Made by a program: the position numbers and the translations under genes. The notes under the pieces are model-generated. The model made no database searches. It saw nothing but the letters and a program-made list of their open reading frames with translations, and had not been told where the DNA came from. 64,000 nucleotides of DNA from Litomosoides sigmodontis (taxonomy: Eukaryota; Nematoda; Chromadorea; Rhabditida; Onchocercidae): assembly GCA_963070105.1 (NCBI GenBank), contig OY718803.1, forward strand, positions 10,692,327-10,756,326, given 5' to 3'. Shown here in pieces: positions 23,908 through 34,900 of this stretch; the stretch's first letter is position 1, and each line of letters starts with the position of its first letter.

Positions 23908-25084
23908 ATGGAAATTTCAGTGCAATTTCTACTTCTTCCTAGCTTATATTTTCTTGTCGTACAAACAGGAAATATCGCTTTGGTGAGTTAGTTGTAATTA
24001 AATTTTAACAAATATTAATTTTTCGCGAGCACGTAATTTTTTGAGGATGGAAAAGAAATTGCCGGTTAGCCGGTATCTTCCCTTCAGTTTCAGTCAACGA
24101 TTTATTCAATCTTTTACAAACAGGAGAAGAAGGGAAAAATTTAATTTCGAATTTTGAAGATTAGCTTGAACTTATATTGCTAACCACTTCATATGGAAGT
24201 TTTGCAGGATGCTACGCCATTCAACTACAACTATAGCACGCCAACAAATTCTTACGGTGCAACGTTTATAAACACCGATGGAATGTAATTTCTACGCTTC
24301 CTACGTCATTCATCACAAATGCTCAGGCTTTCATGCAATTGAAATTAATAATTTTATCTCAAAAAAGTTTTCAATTCTCTGGAAAATAACGAATATTTTT
24401 TTTATTTCAGATTTAAGTCATGCATTTCTCACGTTGACTGCTACAGCATGCGTGAACCAATTTATTGGTGTCGTTTATATCGAAATCAACGATGGACGTA
24501 AGTTGTTGCATTTTTTTTTAATTTAATTTAAATATGTTCTTGCGGAAATTTCACAAATAATTGTAACAGTGAATTTAGAATCAATGAAATTTTTTCCATT
24601 CGAAGAATTTATGATGCGTTTTTTTTAAGTCTTCCTCTTTGAATTATTAGACAGTGAGTAATTTGCCGTAGTAATTAAACTCTTCCATAATTATTTTTTT
24701 ATTAACAAATTAAATTCATTAATTTCAATGCATGTTACAGCATTTTTTTTCTTAAACAATATTTTTCATAAAAATTAATCCGCAAAAATTACGAATTAAT
24801 TTTAGTAAACTCTAGCATTAATCAGATTATTATGCAATTTCTGATAGACTAATTATTTGTCACATATTTGATGAGTGATGACTGACTGGTAAACAAACGA
24901 AACGAGTTAAATTGAAATTATTAAAATTCATTAAATTGCATTCAGAGAAAAAGGCTGCTATTGTGATTCGATCGTGAAGGCGTGCATTATTGAAAGGTTT
25001 ACTACGCTTGGACCAATCTATGCAATTCGAAATTATGCACTATGTGTGCCAAAAAAATCATGGAAATGTCCAAAATTTATTTAA
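23908..25084 (+). CDS. Small secreted eight-cysteine protein, paralog B
   Basis: Plus-strand gene with exons 23908-23982, 24208-24284, 24411-24497 and 24946-25084; phases 0, 2, 2 agree and give 125 residues. Exon 1 is a 25-residue signal peptide (MEISVQFLLLPSLYFLVVQT), the same length as in paralog A. Exon 2 ends in SYGATFINTDG; exon 3 (87 bases, as in A and C) holds CYSMREPIYWCR and NQRWT; exon 4 holds GCYCDSIVKACIIERF, IRNYALC and a tail SWKCPKFI. Cysteines 55, 61, 71, 84, 86, 93, 113 and 121 match paralog A exactly in spacing. AATAAA follows 117 bases after the stop. It is the only plus-strand copy, head-to-head with A and tail-to-tail with C, so at least one inversion accompanied duplication. 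No function can be assigned; secretion is inferred from the signal peptide. Confidence 0.87.
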
Positions 25085-25200
25085 ATTTCATCAAAATTTT
25101 TATTTTTCTTTTTTGAAATTCGATGAAAAGTGCAGTGAAGTTGTTACGGTTGCTTTGGATAACTTATGCGATTGCACGCATAAGTGTTTACTGCAATTTC

Positions 25201-25206
25201 AATAAA
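25201..25206 (+). terminator. Polyadenylation signal of eight-Cys gene B
   Basis: AATAAA 117 bases after the stop codon of paralog B. Confidence 0.6.
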
Positions 25207-25429
25207 TATGCTTTATGAAATTGAACGTTTAACAAGTATTTTTTGTGTTATTTGATAAACAAAATGAAAATGACATTTTTTACTGTTGCCAAACGTAATA
25301 ACTTTGACAATTTTTTTTTTTCGTAAAAATATACATTTCGTTGAAGACGGCTAATCTGAGTTTATAAAAGAAAATTCAACTTTCTTCTAACAAATTTTTC
25401 GCTATTATTTGTCAAACTCATTCATTGAT

Positions 25430-25980
25430 TGATCAAATAAGCTGCTCACATTATACTACAGGAAATACCGTTGTATTTTCAGACGGAAGATACTTTGCTG
25501 TTACAATTGACATTGAAACAATTCGGCATTGCTATGTCAGAGGCTAATTTGGGATTCTCAAATGTGCTGAAAATTACCCATACATTTTTTCCGTTTCTTT
25601 CGCACTCCGGAAATGAGATTCGTCATTGGAAGTGAAGTCTGAGCAGTCGATGAACACAATATAAAGAGAGCCGCTTTTCCTCCCATTAACAACTGGTCGG
25701 AACTTTCCGTTACTAACTGCATGGACTCTACAACAGCTACTACTGCAAGAATTTAATGAAATCATATGTGCGGCGATTTTCTCTACATCATTTGCAAAAA
25801 TCACTTGGAAGTTCAACCAACTTAAGGATCAGGCAATGATGACGATTTCCGACAAGGATTTGGAATGATTTAATGCAACGTCTGAAATTCATACGACAGT
25901 TACGGGTAGATAGAAGTGCTGATAGATTTACGAGGATTTCCACACTTGGCGGCGCACGTGAGAAAGTGCTCAAATTTATT
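25430..25980. other. G+C-richer island with broken open frames, possible decayed gene or element
   Basis: About 550 bases clearly richer in G+C than the flanks. The plus strand reads protein-like in two frames interrupted by stops: about 25443-25635 (LLLQLTLKQFGIAMSEANLG and onward) and about 25670-25868 (FLPLTTGRNFPLLTAWTLQQ and onward, ending DKDLE). The minus strand is also open for 80 codons (25574-25816) and 61 codons (25788-25973). No domain is recognised and no splicing scheme fits, so a decayed coding region is the simplest reading. It lies between paralogs B and C. Confidence 0.35.
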
Positions 25981-26460
25981 TATGGCATTTTGCACATCGA
26001 CTAAGTGTACTGTACAAAACTTTTACATGAAATTATCAGATAGCCAACTTAAGATCGCTTCAAGCAATAATATCATATCAGCGAGCTGTTGAACGGAAAG
26101 TGCTCTTTAATTGATACTCTCTGACAAATTATATAAATGCAAGAATCGCTCCCACTTGTCCCATTTTAATATAACTCATCAAAAGCGGAGAAATGCGATT
26201 TTGCAAACACAGAAAACGGAAAAAGCTAAGCAGGATCAGAAATTTAATCAGAATTCGGGAGATAACACATTTCTAGGAACTCGTACTAATTTTTCCGTTT
26301 ATTGGAAAAGATATTAAAGTGATGATAAGAAATTTTGAATGCAAAATAACTGGAATGCAAAAGTTTCACATGCTAGAGGAAAATTAAATTTCAAACAAAT
26401 CTCCGACTCATAACTTAGTGGACGAATGCATGAGCCAATTTAATTTAAATATAAATTCCT

Positions 26461-26466
26461 TTTATT
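26461..26466 (-). terminator. Polyadenylation signal of eight-Cys gene C
   Basis: AATAAA on the minus strand, 121 bases past the stop codon of paralog C. Confidence 0.5.
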
Positions 26467-26586
26467 ACATTAATTTTCGCAAATTTCTTAAAATTTTAGT
26501 ATAAATAATTGGAATTCAATACAACAATAGCTGAATTTCAATTTCAATGACTGAGCGATGAATTAATGAGAAAATGAAACAGCTTG

Positions 26587-27877
26587 TTAGGGACAATACC
26601 AATTCAGTGATGAACGACAATGGGTGTATTCCATACGACCGTATGATTGCCGGTTAATCACGCATGACTGAAGTTTTACATCGCAATGACAACCATCTTT
26701 CCTATAAGCAAAATTCTTCGTTTATTCAAATTATTATTAGAAAGTGCGAATATCAAAAATTGCCAAAAAATAATTCCTAAATTTCAGAAAAATAAACTGA
26801 ATTTCGTTTAAAATAATCACTGAAGTAATTGTTGCAGGTAGAAATCTGCGTAATTTGAGATAAATACAGCCAATTTCAAACTGTTCAAAGACCATAAATA
26901 AAACTTTTCTGCTGTCTTTAAAGTGACAGAACATCACCCTGTAACTTAGCGTGTATGGAATGAATTACTTCCCTGTCACAACTCACAAATTGTTTCGTCA
27001 AAGTGACAAAACCGGACGAATGAAAATTTTACAATTCATCCATCATATCATTCAAGATGGAATTGACATAACGGCAACACTGTTGTTGCATAAGTTGTCC
27101 TACTGTGTGTAAATTGTTCTAATCTAAAATTTCATGAGGGAATTGAAAAGGCTTACATCCATTTTTGTTCCGGACCAGGTCGGCACCAGAGTACCGGTTC
27201 TCGGTAATAGTAACAGTCTTTGTGTTCGGAGCAAAATTGTGTTCTGAAATAAATTCCAATGACAGACACAGCGAAGAAACCGTTGTTTAATTTTGATTTG
27301 TGATTATCCGTTTTTTTTTACACATCTAAGTGAAAGCTAATGAGCAAAAGAAATGTCTGAAAATTATCGGATGAAATGCTAATTTATTCATAGATGAATC
27401 TGAGTCAAGACTCAGCGCTAGTTTTTTTTTTTTTAAATTTTGTCCAACATAGAGAAGTAATGTCAAGCCTCTCCTCCCTCATTAATCCAAGTCATACATT
27501 CCAGCATACAATTAATCTACCGGTAGTTTTGAAAACATCGACAGTTGGCTAGTTCTCTTCACCAACTATAATCATTGGCCTAAATGATCTCTTCACTCCT
27601 TCCCCCAAGGAACATTTGCTTTTCCGTTTTGTAAATTTGAAATATTTCAAATACTTCCTATTAAAATTGAGCATAAACAAACTTTCCATCGCTTTTAACA
27701 AAGTATGCGCCCATGCAGTCGGAATTTGGATCTCTACTCGGTTTACACTGTGACACCTGAAAGTGCACGGTCATTCGCTATAAATTTCATTAACCACTAA
27801 TTTTTCTTTTCCACTAGCCGACATTTCAGTAGTTTGTAAACGCTTATTAAAAGCAAAATTAAAAATATCATTAGCAT
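26587..27877 (-). CDS. Small secreted eight-cysteine protein, paralog C (divergent)
   Basis: Minus-strand gene with exons 27815-27877, 27683-27756, 27157-27243 and 26587-26701; phases agree and give 112 residues. Exons 2 and 3 are 74 and 87 bases, exactly as in paralog A. Exon 1 is a hydrophobic leader (MLMIFLILLLISVYKLL) joined through a 58-base intron; its donor is the least sure part, an alternative being GTTTAC inside the leader. Exon 2 ends in CMGAYFVKSDG, exon 3 holds CYYYREPVLWCR and QKWM, exon 4 holds GCHCDVKLQSCVINR and ends LNWYCP. Cysteines 50, 56, 66, 79, 81, 88, 103 and 111 repeat the family spacing, except that the sixth-to-seventh gap is 14 rather than 19 residues. Exon 2 adds two further cysteines, so an extra disulfide is possible. 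It is much more diverged than A is from B. Confidence 0.8.
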
Positions 27878-30800
27878 AAAATAAATTTTTCCAACAGATT
27901 TCTACAAAATTCATTTTTTTATTTGCAAAATTATTAAATTTATTTATTTTTTGTGTAAAATGAATATCAAAATTGTTGAAAGCGTTTCCTCAAAACTTTT
28001 CCTATAAACTGCTTTTTTTTTTAAAAAAAACATAAAAGAAAACTCTAAATTAGCAGTAAAATCTTTAGATTAAAAAAAAATCGCCGATGACGGCCTAATA
28101 TAATTTTTGAGTTTAAGGAACATTTATGAAATTAACTGATATAAACAACATTCTTCGAGAAAAAATTTTGAAACAAAAAATGAAATGTAAAATTTTTTTT
28201 TGTTGCTTATTCTTAAATTAAAACAAAAAGCGAGGAATTTTGTTTAAAACGAGCAAATTATTCAGTCTCACATTAAACAAAAATTTTCTTAATACAAAGG
28301 GTGCATATGCTTACTGAGCTAGTAAATGGTGGATGTGAAAAGCATGGAGTAACAGCTAATATAAACAACTGCCACATACTGAAGGAGAAGCCGTTTTTTC
28401 CGAAAAATAATTTATTTTCCTTAAAATTTTCTGAAAATAAAAATTAGCGCTTCCATAGCTAATTAGCAAATATACGGAAAAATAGCGATAGGTAATTGAC
28501 AGTGATCGATTTACGATCGTTTAACATAATCTCCCAGTGATTTCAAATTATGAATTCCTTCGATTAGTTAAATTAAACTTAAATCATTCCAAATTGTGAA
28601 AAAAGTCATCTTTTTTCTCAATTACACTTTAACCATAAAATACAGTGATAGTTGACAGGGAACAGTAGCAGCTACAGCTAATATTTCGAAGATTACCATT
28701 GTTGCTTGCTCTCCTCTTCCTTTACGCTAGTAATTTATTTCACAATTTGTAATTTAAATTCAATTTCGAAAAAATAAAATTTTGCGTTGTTGATACAACT
28801 CGTAAAAGCACTTCACAAGTTTCGTTTATTATATTGAACTAAACGTTGCTGATGAAAATCACATTGGTGTCACAATTTCAGGCTACTCTATTCGCATTTC
28901 ATCCATTGAAGAAACAATCTTAAATTGAAAAAGAAAAAAACTTCATGAATGCTGCAAAAGGAAAGTGAAAAAAATAAGGGAAAACAAATTTTGGAATTTC
29001 TGGCACAAAGCGCTTCGCACCTTACCATTCACTATTCCTTCTCTCTTTGTGAACAACAAAAAGCTAATTTTGCAATAATTTTACACCGACGATGATTTCA
29101 CGTAATTTTTGTTACTAAAGTTATTTGATGCGTAAGTTCAATGAATGAATTTGTTCTCATTGCTTCTGACACATTTTCATTTTCCTTTTGTTTTACTGGG
29201 CGCAACGTGTGGGGAAGGAACGTACTGCGATTAGTGCGGAAATGTCGACTGAATCATTTCCAATATTTATCCTACAATATTTTTCTTAATTTTAACAATC
29301 ATTAATTCGTAACATCCATTTTTTTCTCTCCAACAAACGTGTGGAAAAGTATTAATGTGAAAGTAGATGAGCTTGGAAGAATTTTAGTCAGCAAATTTAA
29401 GTGATTCGGTGAATAACCTCAGTGCTAGACGTGTGATAAGTGACAATAAAAAAAATATATTTTCTAACATTTAATGTGAAATACTGAAATTTGGCAAAAT
29501 TTAACGTTTGAAAGTAGCACTGCTAGCGTAAAAACTGGTCAGATTACAATGCAACTTGCAAAATTTGCAAAGGTAATTTCCAAATTTGTACTGTGATTTT
29601 TTATCGATGGGCAATTTCGCTTCAATTTAATGGATAAGAGGAGAAGAAGCGCTGAAACAATTATGATTAATACTGCGACGATAGCATTCAATTCTATGAT
29701 TAATTTCATATTCCACACTTCAATTCAGGTTCAGTTATTGAACTCGCCCATTCTTGATTATTTGCTTTTCACTTACGACAAAAAAACAGTCCCAACGTGA
29801 CACAAAATACCATATTTAATCCGTTAAAAAAAAATTCTCGTCAAATTAAACTAAAGAAGGCAACGGAAACAAAAACCAATGTCCTCCACAAATTATGTTT
29901 TTCAAATGCAAAAAAAAGGAGGAAGAAATGAAATACCAATTTTGATAATCTGACGAAGCCTTTTGAGAATTTCCTTTTTCCTTTTTCAACTTCAAATGTT
30001 AGTGGAAGTGGTAGTAGTAATAGTAGTAATAGTAGTAGTAGCAGTAGTTAGAAAAGAAATGCTAAAAAAATGAAAAGTGAATTTTAGAAACATTTTTGTA
30101 GACTGCTTGTTGCCGCCACGCAAATAATTTTACAAACAACGGAATATCGTAAGCAATTGCTTTTATGAAAACAACAACATTTTACAAAGTGATGTTTTTT
30201 TTCCACTAATAATTTCCATTTAAGTATTATAATTTTGAAATTGTGCTACGTTTGCAAGACTTACTGCTAAAGCACACATAGCAGCAATACGTGCACTTCT
30301 ATTTTTTGATAAATTTATTCATTTTCAGAAAAGCCAAAAGAGCGCAGCAAAATTAACAACGAAATTTTATGAATGAATTAAGTTACAATTAAATAAGACG
30401 AAAAATTCAAAATACTAACCCTTTTTTTCATCTTTCCCTTTACACGTGATGCTTATTTTATGAAGCAAAAAATATTTTGCGAAACGTATCGATGAGAAAA
30501 GGAACGCTGAAAAAGATGCTGCAAGGAAAATAATGGGAAAAAAATGTCAGAGACGATTTTTAGTTTTTCTCGCCTTCTTTTTTGCCACTCAGTTCCAACG
30601 ATTACTACAAATTATGAAAACAAAGGCTTGAATGTTGTTGCTTTTAAAAAAAAAAAAAGAAGAGCGAAAACAAAATATCATCGCTTATTTCAAATCCTAT
30701 TTCATTCATTGCAAACAATACATGCTTTTTTTTGAATTAAAAAAGTTCAATCTATTTTTATATTAACCAAAAAACTTGCTCATTCAAATGAATATCATTT

Positions 30801-31935
30801 CTGACTTATTATTTTGTGATATTCTGTGATTTATTTATATTAATTACTATTATTCGATCATTTCTTATTTTCTATTTGAAAATAAACACTACATTTATTA
30901 TTACCAATGCTAAGATATATTATAATAATTCAAAATAAAACTATCGCTAGCAGTGACATTAATGTTTCTGTTTCACTATTTGCTAGAATTTACTTCGTCA
31001 TCAATTCCCATTCATTAAAATTCGGAATAAAAATTATAATTATAACATTCACCCGAGGATTATAATTATCATGCTTGTCATGAATATATTATCAGACTAT
31101 ATAAAAATAAAGCCCAAGAAGCGGGTAACCTTTCGGGTAACCCACAAATTTAATTAATAAATGCCTAGCTGACCATTGCGAATACATCAAAGTCATTTCA
31201 TTTGTGCACGATTTGCAGAGATTCCTGAATATACGCACAATTCCAGTCGACTAATCAACTCCTCTCAGGCAGTAGAAATGAAAATGTCAAGTGAGTGAGG
31301 ACAGAGCGATGTGCAATTTCTCAAGCTACTTTTAAATAGTCATTTCATCAAACAGATGTACAAGTAACTCGACATCACCGTCAATAATTCGTCAGTTTTG
31401 ACACCGATTTCACAACACATAATTAACCATTTGCCACCTGCTTTTTAAGTGAATCAACAACATTTCCGATGTCTCACACTTCAATCTACATCCTTATTTC
31501 ACGAACGTATCGGTTCAATTAGCTGTGAATAATAAATTCAAGCATGCATAACATGAGAAATCTTCTAGTGCCGTAACAAATGTTTATTTACGGAGAATGC
31601 TTAAAAGGAATGCTTATCACAGAATACTAATGATATATTTATAACAAATTTAACAAACGAATAAATATGGTTCATAAAATCAACACCAATCACAAGAAAC
31701 AGTAAGGAAGCAGATTAGTCCGTTCAATTTCAAAGTTTTAACTCAAATCGAAATCAGTCCAGGTAAATTTATCACTGCTACTTCTCTTGTCATCTTCGAT
31801 AAAGAGATGCACACAACTTCAGCTTTTTTGTTCCTAGATCTTTCAAATGCATCTAAACTCTTGCGATGAAAAACCCAAGTATAAAGAAAATATATTACAT
31901 TATCTCGAAATTTATGAAAAAGAATCTGAAATTTC
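27878..31935. other. Intergenic, no gene recognised
   Basis: Four kilobases between paralog C and the 3' end of the coatomer gene. A+T-rich with T/A homopolymer palindromes (for example 28012-28030) and an AGT/AAT trinucleotide tract near 30 kb. No protein-like frame or RNA gene seen. The right end should hold the 3' UTR of the coatomer gene; a minus-strand AATAAA lies near 31583. Confidence 0.4.
30004..30052. repeat. (AGT/AAT)n imperfect trinucleotide repeat
   Basis: About 16 triplets of AGT with AAT, GGT and AGC variants. Confidence 0.85.
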
Positions 31936-34900
31936 TTAGCGCCCACTTTTGACAGTACTGATTTTCAACCCAATTGCATCCCGACCTATTTCAGCTACTT
32001 GACAAACATCACATATTTCACCGGTAATATCTGGTGAGTATGAAGCACCACAAAATGGACATTTTACCTGAAAGAATAGGTTTGAAAATCTCTACTGTTT
32101 AAAAAAAAATCCTATTGTTTTCTCGGGCAAACAAACACCGGACGCCCAGTGTAATTCCTCTCTCTTCAATAGTACGCTAGCCGAATCCAAGTAAATATCA
32201 GTTTCCGCGGTTACTCGTCATTTACGCAACCGTTATTCCAACATACATTTACTTAAGGACATCTAGTACAGTAATGCTTTTTAAGTAGCGGATAACAATG
32301 CTTTCAAAAAACAAAAAATCAACCTGGGGTTTTCCACGATATAAAGGTTTGAACTTTCTTGAGCAAACAACAAATGGATTGTGTTCATCGTATTGTAGCT
32401 GCAAATCACAAGTTTTATTGATATACTAGTGTTTGACAAACCTTAAATATTCGAGTTCATTTAGAAACATGGAATTCAAGTTATCCTAAGAAAGCTAATA
32501 AGAGGACGGGAAACTAAATATCTGCTACGCCAACAAATGAGTAGAAACACCGCTAACACCAACAATTTTGATACGAAAGCTTTGCGAAATTTGTTTCACT
32601 TTACAAAAGAAAATTCATGTCGAATCAAGAGAAACCTCATGCGTGTCATTTGGTTCTTTCTCCGCAACCATTAATACCTTTCGTATTTGTGCAGCAACTT
32701 CTGCTTTCGGTCCTATAAATAGCAATAACAGGTCAAATCGTTAAAAAAATAAGATAAAACAAGTAATTGGAAAAGTGGGAAGGAATCTATTTTGTTTAAA
32801 AACTCTGAAAACTTACCTAATTCCAATAAACGTTTACAAAAGGATGCGCAGGTTTTCATTTGCTTCAGCTTGAAAAACAAATTCACCGCTGTCCTAAGCG
32901 TTAAGATTTGATGTACCTGAAGGATAATTGTACTCTATAAAGCTTCTGCGTGACCGTTTTCTCCTTCTAAGACGAAATTTTGAAACTTCCGAATTGAAAT
33001 TTCATATTTTTACTGTAAAAAGTAGATATAACGGAACACTGCAAATTACTGGTTTCACCGAATACCCCTGTTCGCCTCTAAGGAAATAAAAAGACTTTTC
33101 AATTTTTTTGAAATTTACTCTCTATAAAATGTCCCTTTCTTAACCAGCAGAAGCCCATACCACACCAAGAATATCCTATTTATCTTGTTCAAGCTGCTCT
33201 TCAATCCTTACCTTCAGGAATTTAGCTCATTAGTCTGTAGGAACACAGTTATCGCATACTTTTCATCTATGATGTGTTCATTGTTTGATTATATCAAACC
33301 AAGGTTATTAGACTATCATTCTGTTACCGGTTGTTCAAAAACACAGAAACATACCGGCTGGAGTTGGCAGTGAGTGAAATATGCAGCCATTTCGGCATTT
33401 CGTTCAGCATTTTCAATTACTTTTGGCAACTCTTTTCGTGCAATTTCCATCAGCAAACCCACTAAGTACTCGCGGCAAATGTCGATTAATTGCTGCGCTT
33501 CTGCCATCTGCAAAACTTCATCAATAGAACTAAAATGTTATCGGATTTGAATGTTCGAAAACTAGTATTTTAATTATCTCGAATAATAGAAGATTATGTG
33601 AAAATACAAAAAGAGGAAACTACAACCAACTTCTTGCTTCGAATCCACAACTAGTAACGGAATACATAGCAAGAGCTGACGTAACTTCTCAACAGCTTCA
33701 CTGAATTTACCACTAGTTGTAAGGTGATAACAGGTTTGCAAACGTGCAGCCAGATCATTGAGATCTAAGCTAATAGCTGGCAATCCGCTTCGGCCGCCAC
33801 CATCCTGCCAGTTACGCAACCGATATACAAAATTAGGACCAGCATTCGGCAAACCTTCGTACGCTGCACGTGATCTGAAATTGTGTCATTAATGCATACC
33901 ATTCCCGAAAAATGCACCTTAATTCGGCATTTATTACATACATCTTTTCTCCATGAAACCATATCCTTCTTTGGAAATTAACTGATCCTGCAGTTTCTGT
34001 AGAAATCTCAGTAAAAAAAAAGCAAATAAATATAGAAATGAAAAGGGGAAAAAAAATGAATGTCAATATGTCTGCTATGCTGATACATAAGTGGTCAAGA
34101 AAAGTTGACCTGGCATAAGTGGTTAAGAAAAGTTGTCTGAACGGTTCAGTGTGAGTAATACCGAACTGATCACGTAGTAAACGTGCAGCGCTATCAAAGG
34201 CACCTGATGCAACATGATCAGCAACCAGCCTAAAATATGCATAATTAGTGAATGTGTCTGTTATATTACTACCAAACAATTAAGACAATACCACTTATCA
34301 CCTGAGAATATCCCATGAGCAAAGAAAATGTTTTTCTGGCTTTAGGAAAACTCTTTTAATAGCAAGAATACTTATTACTCCTTTATCCTACTTACATACA
34401 ATTTAGAGCTAACTGCAAGAAAACTGGATTTCAGTCAAATTTTTTGATGTTTAATAGATTGGAAAGGATAATTAGATTCTCTGTCACTACCTGGAATTAT
34501 TCGGCCAATAGACTGATGGTGCTTGTCCACGTGATGGTGCAGTATAAAAATTATCATCGTCGTCTCCTCCAGATTTAATGATAACATCGGCTGGGAGAGC
34601 TAAATCATCATCCACCTGCAATTATTGCAACTGAAAAGTACATCGGCTTTTAAATACACCAATGCCTCCTTCAGTCATAATTTAAATGTGCGCATAGAGA
34701 AAAATAAGAACTTACATCCCATCCACCTTCCTTATTTTCTTTCTCACTCGTAGCGCTATGCATTTCCTCTTCATCAATATCCGGATTACCTTCATCATCC
34801 AACATTAAATCATCACCATTCCAAGCATCTCCGGTCTGAAAAGCAAATTGCAAAACGTCAAACAAAATTTGCTTTAAGTGGCAGGCTCTGCAATCGGAAA

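Noticed and set aside
24990..25205. Open frame ending in a CDCTHKC-type segment, as a further eight-cysteine paralog or exon
   Set aside because: It is out of frame with paralog B, lies after B's stop and before its AATAAA, and lacks the family anchors; it is 3' UTR.
33833..34279. 148-codon minus frame as a separate protein
   Set aside because: Its first part is coatomer exon 22; the remainder is intron read-through and exon 23 in the wrong frame.
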